Shown: positions 34,293 through 41,767 of the stretch, one piece after another
Position numbering within the stretch: the stretch's first letter is position 1
How the letters are laid out: each line of letters opens with the position of its first letter
Assembly (NCBI GenBank): GCA_040429635.1
Contig: CP158972.1
Span: 3,479,501-3,543,500 of the forward strand
Length of the DNA stretch: 64,000 nucleotides
Source: Tamlana crocina
GTDB taxonomy: Bacteria > Bacteroidota > Bacteroidia > Flavobacteriales > Flavobacteriaceae
Reading direction: 5' to 3'
Position numbers and translations under genes: made by a program
Notes under the pieces: model-generated
Databases searched by the model: none
Told to the model about the DNA's origin: nothing
What the model saw: only the letters and a program-made list of their open reading frames with translations

Positions 34293-35678
34293 ATGACAAA
34301 AACCTACTTTACCAAAAGAGTAAAATCACTTCTTGCCCTGATGTGCATTTTACAACTTGCTTCCTGCGAAATAGACCATGAGCCTGCGCCGAGTGAAACC
34401 AGAACAGTTCCTTACCAATTAGAACACAACACGATTTACAACGATTCGGTTTTAAAACAAGTTCTCGATGAAGAACTATTGCTACTGAAAGGGCAAAATA
34501 ACCTGAACATTTTGGCCAAGACCAATTCCGGTATGGAGATTTACAAATCGAACCCTAAAAAAGTGTACGTGCACTATTTACCATGGTTTCAGTCTAAACC
34601 CCACGATGGCTATTGGGGGCAGCACTGGACCATGACCAACAAAAACCCCGACAGTATCGATGAAAACGGCAACAACGAGATTGCCTCGTATTTTAACCCT
34701 TTAGTTGGTCCCTACTCGTCATTCGATTCACATTTGCACGAATATCATTTTTTACTAATGAAACTGTCAGGTATCGATGGTGTTATTTTCGACTGGTACG
34801 GTAGCAGGAACATACACGATTACGGCCTTATTAAAAACGCTACTGAAAAATTTATCCCCAGATTAGAGAGTGTAGATTTAGATTTCAGCATTATGTATGA
34901 AGATCGAGTGGCCTTTTTAGATAATGGGACCACCTCCAGAAGTCCCATTGAAAAGGCCATTGAAGATTTTAATTATATAAAAAACACCTATTTTAAAAGT
35001 GCCAATTATTTAACCTTTAACGGCACGAAACTTATTGCTGTTTTTGGTCCCCATTTTTTAACCCAAATCAATGACTGGAACCAAATTTACAGCGTGTTTC
35101 CAGAAAGCCATAAACCGTCATTAATTTCTCTCTGGGGTCTGAAAAACAGTATTTCAAGCCATTTTAACGGTGAGTTTTTATGGGTTGCACCAGACCACTT
35201 ATTGGCCCAAGACTATTACTATTCAACCTTTGCCAGTTCCAACGACATTACCATTGGTTCGACGTATCCGGGTTTTAAAAGTTATTATGAGGAAGGCGGC
35301 TGGTCCGATGGCATTAATACTTGGACTTTGCCAAGGCATAACGGGTTAACCTTTGTAGAAACACTGAACAATTCGAGCTACGAAAGTGCCGATTTCATTC
35401 AAATTATCACATGGAACGATTTTGGAGAAGGCACCATAATAGAACCAACTAAAGAATTTGGGTTTGACTATTTAACCATGCTCCAAGAATACACAGGCGT
35501 ACCCTATGACGAAGATGACTTAGCCACTGCAGCCCGGTTGTACCAATGTAGAAAACAATACCAACAAAATAAAACGGTACAGCGATTGTTGGACAGAAGC
35601 TACCTGTACATGAAAACATTCAATTTTGGCCGTGTAAACCAGATTATACAAGCCATTTATAAATATTTCCCCATTTAA
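34293..35678 (+). CDS. GH71/GH99-like lipoprotein
   Basis: A 461-residue lipoprotein (lipobox LASC, Cys at about 26) of the glycoside hydrolase 71/99-like group. Family segments: VYVHYLPWFQSKPHDGYWG, GQHWTMTN, SYFNPLVGPYSSFDSHLHEY, LSGIDGVIFDWYGS and ITWNDFGEGTIIEPT, with acidic residues where GH99 endo-alpha-mannanases keep theirs. It would cleave an alpha-linked glycan outside the inner membrane, but the specificity is unknown. It stands alone, with no SusC/SusD pair or other glycan enzymes next to it. Its own terminator follows. Confidence 0.87.
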   Translation: MTKTYFTKRVKSLLALMCILQLASCEIDHEPAPSETRTVPYQLEHNTIYNDSVLKQVLDEELLLLKGQNNLNILAKTNSGMEIYKSNPKKVYVHYLPWFQSKPHDGYWGQHWTMTNKNPDSIDENGNNEIASYFNPLVGPYSSFDSHLHEYHFLLMKLSGIDGVIFDWYGSRNIHDYGLIKNATEKFIPRLESVDLDFSIMYEDRVAFLDNGTTSRSPIEKAIEDFNYIKNTYFKSANYLTFNGTKLIAVFGPHFLTQINDWNQIYSVFPESHKPSLISLWGLKNSISSHFNGEFLWVAPDHLLAQDYYYSTFASSNDITIGSTYPGFKSYYEEGGWSDGINTWTLPRHNGLTFVETLNNSSYESADFIQIITWNDFGEGTIIEPTKEFGFDYLTMLQEYTGVPYDEDDLATAARLYQCRKQYQQNKTVQRLLDRSYLYMKTFNFGRVNQIIQAIYKYFPI

Positions 35679-35722
35679 AAATTCACTTTAAATCCCTGAT
35701 GACTTAATGTTGTCTAAACCGG

Positions 35723-35749
35723 AAAAGGCAGGCAAATTACCTGCCTTTT
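35723..35749. terminator. Bidirectional terminator between the GH71/99 gene and folD
   Basis: A 10-bp perfect stem, AAAAGGCAGG (35723-35732) with CCTGCCTTTT (35740-35749), between convergent genes. Confidence 0.85.
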
Positions 35750-35780
35750 CTTCGTTTATTTTTATTTTGCTTTCTTCTTT

Positions 35781-36656
35781 TTAAGAGCGTCTTTCTCTTG
35801 CCAAAAGCGTATTTTTAAGCAACATGGCAATCGTCATAGGGCCAACACCTCCAGGCACCGGAGTAATGTAACTGGCTTTTTGGCTCACGCTCGAAAACTC
35901 CACATCGCCAGCTAATCGGTAGCCATTTTTCTTTGTAGCATCTGGCACACGGGTAATACCCACATCAATAACCACAACATCTTCCTTAACCATGTCTCCT
36001 GTTAAAAATTCTGAAATCCCGATAGCTGCCACAATGATATCGGCCTGCTTCGTAATCTCAGCCAAGTTTTTAGTTCGGCTGTGAACAACTGTTACGGTAG
36101 CATCGCCAGCTTTTCTTTTTTGGCTCATTAAAATACTCATAGGTCGGCCTACAATATGGCTGCGCCCCATAACCACCACGTTTTTACCAGAAGTTTCTAC
36201 TTGGTAACGCTCTAAAAGCTCTAGTATTCCGTATGGTGTTGCCGGTAAAAAGGTAGGCAAATCTAAAGCCATTCTGCCAACATTTACAGGATGGAATCCG
36301 TCCACATCTTTATCAGGGTCAATCGCCATCAATATCTTTTGCTCATCAATTTGTTCTGGCAATGGTAACTGCACGATAAACCCATCGATGTCATCATTGG
36401 TATTCAGCTCGTTGATTTTTTCAAGCAATTCTTCTTCGGAAGTGTACTCCGGAAGTTCAATAAGCGTCGATTCAAAACCAATACGCTCACAAGCTTTTAC
36501 TTTAGCGTTAACGTAGGTCATACTCGCACCATCACTACCTACTAAAACTGCCGCCAAATGCGGCACTTTTTCGCCTTTTGCCTTCATTCCACTTACGTGC
36601 TCGGCAATTTCCTCTTTAATGTCGTTACTTACTTTTTTACCGTCTAAGATTGTCAT
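35781..36656 (-). CDS. folD: Methylene-THF dehydrogenase / methenyl-THF cyclohydrolase
   Basis: A bifunctional one-carbon enzyme, cytosolic, 291 residues. It has the catalytic segment [17 protein letters not shown] with Tyr and Lys, the folate site [12 protein letters not shown], the [11 protein letters not shown] helix, the NADP Rossmann [11 protein letters not shown] and the closing [14 protein letters not shown]. Full length. It lies 148 bp downstream of ffh on the same strand, with a REP-like half element in the gap. Confidence 0.97.
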   Translation of the reverse strand: MTILDGKKVSNDIKEEIAEHVSGMKAKGEKVPHLAAVLVGSDGASMTYVNAKVKACERIGFESTLIELPEYTSEEELLEKINELNTNDDIDGFIVQLPLPEQIDEQKILMAIDPDKDVDGFHPVNVGRMALDLPTFLPATPYGILELLERYQVETSGKNVVVMGRSHIVGRPMSILMSQKRKAGDATVTVVHSRTKNLAEITKQADIIVAAIGISEFLTGDMVKEDVVVIDVGITRVPDATKKNGYRLAGDVEFSSVSQKASYITPVPGGVGPMTIAMLLKNTLLARERRS

Positions 36657-36762
36657 ATTTTTTCTCGCAAAGGCGCAAAATACGCCAAGATTATTTTATT
36701 TGATTTGTGCTGCGAATACACGAAATTTATCTCGATAAAGCACAAAGTTTTTTATTTGTTAT

Positions 36763-36791
36763 GAGATGCTTCGACTACGCTCAGCATGACA
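36763..36791. repeat. Dispersed repeat, single arm, between folD and ffh
   Basis: Read on the minus strand it starts TGTCATGCTGAGCGTAGTCG and continues AAGCATCTC. The core CTGAGCGYAGTCGAAG matches the copies inside the GatB-AspRS fusion and argS. No second arm is seen here. Confidence 0.75.
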
Positions 36792-36803
36792 CTTTTAACA
36801 AGT

Positions 36804-38132
36804 TTAGCGCATATTCTTCATCATTTGCATCATCTTTTTGCCGCCACCGCCTTGCATCATTTTCATCATTTTGCTCATTTGGTTGAACTGCTTTAAAAGC
36901 TGGTTGACTTCCTGAACCGAAGTACCCGACCCCTTGGCCACTCGCTTTTTTCTACTCGCATTTAATATCGAAGGGGTGGTTCGCTCTTTTGGTGTCATGG
37001 AATGGATAATGGCCTCAATCCCTTTAAAAGCGTCATCATCAATATCAACATCTTTCAGCATTTTACCAGCACCAGGAATCATGCCCATCAAATCTTTCAT
37101 GTTACCCATTTTCTTGATTTGCTGGATTTGCTTCAAGAAATCGTCGAACCCAAACTGGTTTTTGGCTATTTTCTTTTGAAGTTTTCTAGCTTCTTGCTCA
37201 TCAAACTGTTCTTGGGCACGCTCTACTAACGACACCACGTCACCCATACCCAAAATACGGTCGGCCATACGAGAAGGATAGAACACATCGATAGCTTCCA
37301 TTTTTTCGCCAGTACCAATAAACTTAATTGGTTTATTTACTACCGATTTAATTGATATCGCGGCACCACCTCGGGTATCACCATCTAATTTGGTAAGGAT
37401 AACCCCATCAAAATTCAACACATCGTTGAAGGCTTTTGCCGTGTTTACGGCATCTTGACCCGTCATGGAATCAACTACAAACAATGTTTCCTGTGGTTGG
37501 ATAGCCTTGTGGATATTCGATATTTCGGTCATCATGGCCTCATCAACCGCCAAACGACCAGCGGTATCGATGATTACCACATTGTGTCCGTTAGATTTGG
37601 CATGCGCTATTGCCGCTTGCGAAATGGCCACGGGATTGTTGTTTCCTTTATCACTAAAAACCTCAACACCTATTTGCTCTCCAACTACGTGCAATTGGTC
37701 TATCGCTGCAGGACGATAAACGTCGCAAGCAACCAATAAAGGCTTTTTAGTTTTTTTGTTTTTAAGATAGTTAGCCAGTTTACCAGAAAAGGTGGTTTTA
37801 CCAGACCCCTGTAAACCCGACATTAAAATAACACTTGGTGTGCCCGATAAATTGATTCCTTCGGCATCACCTCCCATCAATTCTGTTAACTCGTCCTTAA
37901 CGATTTTCACCATTAACTGCCCAGGCTGCAAAGTGGTCAATACGTTTTGCCCCAATGCTTTTTCCTTTACCTTGTTGGTAAATTCTTTGGCTATTTTAAA
38001 GTTAACGTCGGCATCTAAAAGTGCACGCCTAACTTCTTTTAAAGTTTCGGCAACGTTTACTTCGGTGATGCTTCCGTGCCCTTTCAGGACGTGTAAGGCC
38101 TTATCTAATTTATCGCTTAAATTATTGAACAT
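36804..38132 (-). CDS. ffh: Signal recognition particle protein Ffh
   Basis: The SRP54-type GTPase that binds signal sequences and 4.5S RNA and hands ribosomes to FtsY. 442 residues. N domain (about 1-85), then the G domain with G1 GLQGSGKTTFSGKLA, G3 DTAGRLAVDE and G4 TKLDGDTRGG. The methionine-rich M domain ends in QMSKMMKMMQGGGGKKMMQ, typical of the family. Its minus-strand promoter (TAAATTTG) is at 38158. Confidence 0.97.
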   Translation of the reverse strand: MFNNLSDKLDKALHVLKGHGSITEVNVAETLKEVRRALLDADVNFKIAKEFTNKVKEKALGQNVLTTLQPGQLMVKIVKDELTELMGGDAEGINLSGTPSVILMSGLQGSGKTTFSGKLANYLKNKKTKKPLLVACDVYRPAAIDQLHVVGEQIGVEVFSDKGNNNPVAISQAAIAHAKSNGHNVVIIDTAGRLAVDEAMMTEISNIHKAIQPQETLFVVDSMTGQDAVNTAKAFNDVLNFDGVILTKLDGDTRGGAAISIKSVVNKPIKFIGTGEKMEAIDVFYPSRMADRILGMGDVVSLVERAQEQFDEQEARKLQKKIAKNQFGFDDFLKQIQQIKKMGNMKDLMGMIPGAGKMLKDVDIDDDAFKGIEAIIHSMTPKERTTPSILNASRKKRVAKGSGTSVQEVNQLLKQFNQMSKMMKMMQGGGGKKMMQMMKNMR

Positions 38133-38157
38133 AATTCTTCTAAATTTTTAAGAGTTG

Positions 38158-38189
38158 CAAATTTAATGATTTGAAGCGTATTATGACAA
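38158..38189 (-). promoter_or_regulatory. Promoter of ffh
   Basis: On the minus strand TTG (38189-38187) and TAAATTTG (38165-38158) are 21 nt apart, close to the TTG-N19-21-TAnnTTTG form of the Bacteroidota primary sigma factor, 26 bp before the ffh ATG. This is the best-formed example in the window. Confidence 0.6.
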
Positions 38190-38210
38190 GAATCGTTCAT
38201 TAATGTGAAC

Positions 38211-38246
38211 AAAAAAAAAGGCTGCCATTTTAAAATGACAGCCTTT
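38211..38246 (-). terminator. Terminator of the locus B lipoprotein
   Basis: AAAGGCTG (38217-38224) with CAGCCTTT (38239-38246), and an inner CATTTT/AAAATG pairing. The A run at 38211-38219 becomes the U run on the minus strand. Confidence 0.8.
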
Positions 38247-38318
38247 ATAAAGGAATCTGTAATAATTAACCTAACCAACCGAAAATGCAGGATTCCTTTT
38301 TGTTGCAAACATGTTTTG

Positions 38319-40070
38319 TTACGCTTTCTTTTCCAGAACCAAAATTCTTTCTATGCCGCCATTGGCATTTAAATCCTTTAGTTCTATTCTATTAGGTGAA
38401 ACTTCTCTTATTTTCCATCTGTGGTTTAATTTGTTGAAAGGCTCATTGTTTCCAAAGTACAACCCTAGGTTTAAACCATCTTTTCGATAAGCCAACCAGG
38501 CCCCGCTAAACGTACCGTTGTTGGGATCGGTTACAACCACTCTTCCAGTTACTTTAAAATCTAAAGTGTACATATAAAACGGCTCTGGGTTATTGTTGTC
38601 CTCAACATGGTAGGCCGCTACTTCCCATAGTCCGTTAACCAACACTCTATCAATATAAGTTAAATCGTCATCAACATCTGGGCAATGTCTTTCTAAAATC
38701 ATTTTGTTGTTGGCACTTTCAAGTTTCATCAACCCTTCTTCCAAGAATGTGATTAACCACTCCAGTTTTAAATTTGGTCGGCCTTCCAACATGATTTTAA
38801 GCGTAAAACCAGCATTTCGGAATCCTATTTCGTAAGTCCCTTCAACCAATTCGCCATTCACACGTAGTTTCACGACATTATTTTCGTAGAACTTAAGCGG
38901 CGTACCGATGTAATCTTTTTCATTATCTGCACCATCAACGCTCAATCGAGCCACGCGCCACAGGCATTTTTGCAAATAATTTTCAATACGTTCTTTGGTA
39001 ATATCGATTACGATTTCGCAGTTACGCTTCATAATAATACGGTTACCGCCTTCTTGATACAGTTTAATTTTACCATCTTCAATGTCGTAAACAAACCACT
39101 CTAGGGTGAAGTCGGCCAAGTTTTCAAACTCCATTTTTAAAAGGGCTCCCCTATCGGTAACACGAGTGCTCCACGTTCCGGTTAAAATATCGCCACCTCT
39201 GGCACGCATTACTACAACGCTATCTGCCTTAAAGTTTAGTGCAAACTCTTTAAAATCGGCCGTACTATCCAAGTTATTTCTTTGGTATTCGTAAACCACC
39301 CAAGGGCAAGCTATCAAGTATTTATCTAAACGTTCTTTTGTAAAATCATCATCGCCATAATCGTTATCGTCGTCTTCATCACAGGCATCTTTAGCTTCCT
39401 TAATGGTTCTGGCCAATTCAATATTGTTGTTAACCACAATTTCGGTACCATCAGCCAACTCCATAGTTACGGGGAAATTTAAACTAGCAAACACCTCTGA
39501 ATTTTTTACACGTTTAATGAAACGGTATAATTGGCGGTCGTTTTCAATGGTAACAACATTGATGATTTGGAAATCGGTATCATACACAGAAAATGAAATG
39601 GGGTATTGGAAATCGACACACTCGATATCGTTATCGGGTTCGTTTTCATCCCTACATTCATCGATTAATTCTTCAAGGGCATCTTGATTTTGGATAACAA
39701 TTTCTTCGTGATTGGACAATACAATGGTAATGGGGAACACAATATCCAATCGGTCTTCATCATCATCAAACTCCTTAAAAATGGCTTCGATAACTTTGAA
39801 GTCTTCTTTAGAATCGATAATAATTTCAACATCCTTAACAATAACGGTAACTGGAAGTTCTACCGCCAAACAGCTCGCGCCGTCGATAATGTTATCAGCA
39901 GATCCGTCCATGGTAGATGTGGAGAGCATTAAATTGGTTAACTCTGCATCTGGGGCTAGGGCTTCACTTTCGTCAATGGGCGTTATTTCAACGGCCTCCT
40001 CTTGACAGGACGTGAACAATAAAAGGGCAAAAAAAGGAATTAGTAATAACGTTTTAATGTTAGTTTTCAT
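38319..40070 (-). CDS. Locus B lipoprotein with three lipocalin-like domains
   Basis: A 583-residue lipoprotein; I start at the ATG 40070 (MKTNIKTLLLI, lipobox FTSC), eight codons inside the open frame. It has the same two cysteine-bounded modules as the locus A lipoproteins: SCLAVELPVTVIVKDVE and IECVDFQYPISFSVYD, ending AKDACDEDDDNDYGDDD. Where those have one lipocalin-like domain, this has three in tandem: about 270-370 (LDKYLIACPWVVYEYQ), about 372-475 (IENYLQKCLWRVARLS) and about 480-583 (IDRVLVNGLWEVAAYH). Each ends in a strand like KLYQEGGNRIIMKR. No function is known. Divergent from the locus B sigma gene, as lipoprotein 1 is from the locus A sigma gene; an ECF-like site (B2) precedes it. 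Confidence 0.82.
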   Translation of the reverse strand: MKTNIKTLLLIPFFALLLFTSCQEEAVEITPIDESEALAPDAELTNLMLSTSTMDGSADNIIDGASCLAVELPVTVIVKDVEIIIDSKEDFKVIEAIFKEFDDDEDRLDIVFPITIVLSNHEEIVIQNQDALEELIDECRDENEPDNDIECVDFQYPISFSVYDTDFQIINVVTIENDRQLYRFIKRVKNSEVFASLNFPVTMELADGTEIVVNNNIELARTIKEAKDACDEDDDNDYGDDDFTKERLDKYLIACPWVVYEYQRNNLDSTADFKEFALNFKADSVVVMRARGGDILTGTWSTRVTDRGALLKMEFENLADFTLEWFVYDIEDGKIKLYQEGGNRIIMKRNCEIVIDITKERIENYLQKCLWRVARLSVDGADNEKDYIGTPLKFYENNVVKLRVNGELVEGTYEIGFRNAGFTLKIMLEGRPNLKLEWLITFLEEGLMKLESANNKMILERHCPDVDDDLTYIDRVLVNGLWEVAAYHVEDNNNPEPFYMYTLDFKVTGRVVVTDPNNGTFSGAWLAYRKDGLNLGLYFGNNEPFNKLNHRWKIREVSPNRIELKDLNANGGIERILVLEKKA

Positions 40071-40104
40071 GATTAGTGATTTTGGGTTAAACATAGCTTT
40101 TGTT

Positions 40105-40138
40105 TATAAAACAGATCAACTTTAAAAATTCCTACCCC
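40105..40138 (-). promoter_or_regulatory. Locus B ECF promoter motif upstream of the lipoprotein (site B2)
   Basis: On the minus strand GGGGTAGGAA (from 40138) and TCTGTTTTATA (from 40115), with the GTAGGA and TCTGTT boxes 20 nt apart. The lipoprotein ATG is 35 bp downstream. It matches site B1 and differs from the A sites in both boxes. Confidence 0.72.
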
Positions 40139-40217
40139 TAATGTTAAAAAAAATTAAAAATTCCTAAATCCTAAACTGTAAAAAGGCTTATTTTAGTGGC
40201 ACCAACTACCAATAAAC

Positions 40218-40733
40218 ATGGGGAAACAACTACACGAAAACATTTGCGAAGAGCATTTATTTTCTTCCATTTTTACGAAATACTCTAAAGATTTACACCA
40301 TTTTCTCTATTACAAGTTTGGTGAATTGCTCAACCCAAAAGACAAAGTGCAGGAAGCCTTTATTAAACTTTGGGAAAACTGCGCTAAAATTTCGCCTGAT
40401 AAGGCCAAGAGTTTTTTGTTCACCACTGCCAATAATTTAATGCTTAATGAAGCCGCACACCAAAAAGTGGTTTTAAAATACCAGCAGACCAAGCCCAAAC
40501 TGAGCACTAACGAAAGCCCTGAATTTTTAATGCAGGAAACCGAATATAATGTCAAACTCCAAAAAGCATTGGCCAATTTAACCGAAGCGCAGCGCGAAGC
40601 CTTTTTAATGAACCGGGTGGAAGGCAAACGTTTTAAGGAAATTGCCGAGCTTTTAGATATTTCGACCAAAGCCGTTGAAAAACGTATTTATGGCGCTTTG
40701 GAAAAACTGCGGAAAGACATTAAAGAACTATAA
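40218..40733 (+). CDS. Locus B ECF sigma factor, FecI-like
   Basis: A 171-residue ECF sigma factor, paralogue of the locus A factor. Region 2 has KVQEAFIKLWENCAKISPD and SFLFTTANNLMLNEAAHQK. Region 4 has LTEAQREAFLMNRVEGKR and the helix-turn-helix FKEIAELLDISTKAVEKRI. Region 2.4 and the recognition helix differ from locus A at several positions, in line with the different promoter boxes (GTAGGA/CTGTT against GTAGGG/TTGTC). It is the first gene of the sigma-fecR-transducer group and divergent to the lipoprotein. Upstream is a TATTTTAG, a weak TAnnTTTG-like element, and no ECF motif. Confidence 0.94.
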   Translation: MGKQLHENICEEHLFSSIFTKYSKDLHHFLYYKFGELLNPKDKVQEAFIKLWENCAKISPDKAKSFLFTTANNLMLNEAAHQKVVLKYQQTKPKLSTNESPEFLMQETEYNVKLQKALANLTEAQREAFLMNRVEGKRFKEIAELLDISTKAVEKRIYGALEKLRKDIKEL

Positions 40734-40735
40734 GT

Positions 40736-40812
40736 TTTTTGGTTTCAGGTTTCGAGTTTCGGATTTCAAGTTTTTCCAAAACCAACAAAAAACGTGAAAC
40801 TTGAAACTTTTT
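40736..40812. repeat. Inverted low-complexity repeat between sigma and fecR of locus B
   Basis: A run of variants of GTTTCAGGTTTCGAGTTTC (left) and GTGAAACTTGAAACTTT (right) that pair imperfectly. The same style of GTTTAAAGTTT/AAACTTTAAAC repeat occurs between ribosomal genes at 59904-59949. It could fold in the sigma mRNA and dampen read-through into fecR. Confidence 0.55.
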
Positions 40813-40820
40813 TAACTAAT

Positions 40821-40854
40821 GGGGTAGGAAAAAATAAAAGTTAACTGTTATATA
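40821..40854 (+). promoter_or_regulatory. Locus B ECF promoter motif upstream of fecR (site B1)
   Basis: GGGGTAGGAA (40821-40830) and ACTGTTATA (40844-40852), with 20 nt between the starts of GTAGGA and ACTGTT. The fecR ATG is 14 bp downstream, as in locus A where a site lies between sigma and fecR. The -10-like box leaves an alternative TTG start at 40856 before the transcript start. Confidence 0.72.
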
Positions 40855-40867
40855 GTTGAATAAGCAA

Positions 40868-41767
40868 ATGATGAACCGAGAAGAACTCATATTAAAATGG
40901 CTGGACAACAACCTAACCGAGCAAGAACTCAAGGCATTTAAAAACCTTGAGGACTACGACGAACTGGTTGCCTTGAACAGCAGTTTACAGGCATTTAAAG
41001 CTGATGATTACAACACCGAGCAAGAACTTGAAAAAGTCATGCAGGTGGTAAAAGCCAGAAAAAAATCGTCTGCAAACCTTTTAAAGCCACTGCTGCGCAT
41101 CGCCGCCGTTTTGGCCATTTGCTTTGGTGTGTACTATTACACCACCACTTTAAACACGACAGTTGCTACCGAGTTTGCTCAAAAAACAACCATCGAACTG
41201 CCGGATGCTTCCCAAGTATCGCTTAATGCCAAATCGGTTTTGGTGTACAACAAAAGAGATTGGCAAGACCACCGCGAAGTAGAGTTGCAGGGTGAGGCCT
41301 TTTTTAAAGTAGCCAAAGGGTCGTCGTTTAAAGTAAACACATCGGCTGGACACGTCACCGTTTACGGCACCCAGTTCAATGTAAAACAACGCGACAATTA
41401 TTTTGAAGTTATTTGCTACGAAGGGCTTGTTGGGGTAACCTACAATTCTCATGAAACGAAATTAAAACCTGGCGACAGTTTTTTAATTATCGACGGGAAA
41501 ACAATTGCTAAAGAAAAAGAAAACCGCAGCGAGCCTTCGTGGCTAAATAATGCCAGTAGCTTTACCAGCGTACCCTATAAAATGGTAGTTGAAGAATTTG
41601 AGAGACAATATAACGTCGACATCACCCTATTGGGCATCGATTCCTCACAATTGTTTACCGGTAGTTTTACCCACGACAATATGGATGTGGCCTTAAAATC
41701 TATTACCTTACCTTTACATGTAACTTATAGCAAAACCGACCATTCGATTACATTAAAGCGTGAGTAG
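40868..41767 (+). CDS. Locus B FecR-type anti-sigma factor
   Basis: A 299-residue membrane anti-sigma factor. I use the ATG at 40868; the frame opens at a TTG four codons before, which would lie ahead of the likely transcript start. Cytoplasmic N-terminus (about 1-75; EELILKWLDNNLTEQELKAF), one membrane helix (LLRIAAVLAICFGVYYY), and a FecR domain with IELPDASQVSLNAKSVLVY, LQGEAFFKV, GTQFNVKQRDNYFEVI and CYEGLVGV. The C-terminal STN-like part has WLNNASSFTSVPYKMVVEEF. Its last codons overlap the transducer's GTG by 8 bp. Close paralogue of the locus A protein at 11338-12252. Confidence 0.92.
   Translation: MMNREELILKWLDNNLTEQELKAFKNLEDYDELVALNSSLQAFKADDYNTEQELEKVMQVVKARKKSSANLLKPLLRIAAVLAICFGVYYYTTTLNTTVATEFAQKTTIELPDASQVSLNAKSVLVYNKRDWQDHREVELQGEAFFKVAKGSSFKVNTSAGHVTVYGTQFNVKQRDNYFEVICYEGLVGVTYNSHETKLKPGDSFLIIDGKTIAKEKENRSEPSWLNNASSFTSVPYKMVVEEFERQYNVDITLLGIDSSQLFTGSFTHDNMDVALKSITLPLHVTYSKTDHSITLKRE

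Noticed and set aside
36657-36803. Small RNA or short gene between folD and ffh
   Set aside because: The gap holds only AT-rich DNA and a single repeat arm; no 4.5S RNA-like hairpin or frame is seen.
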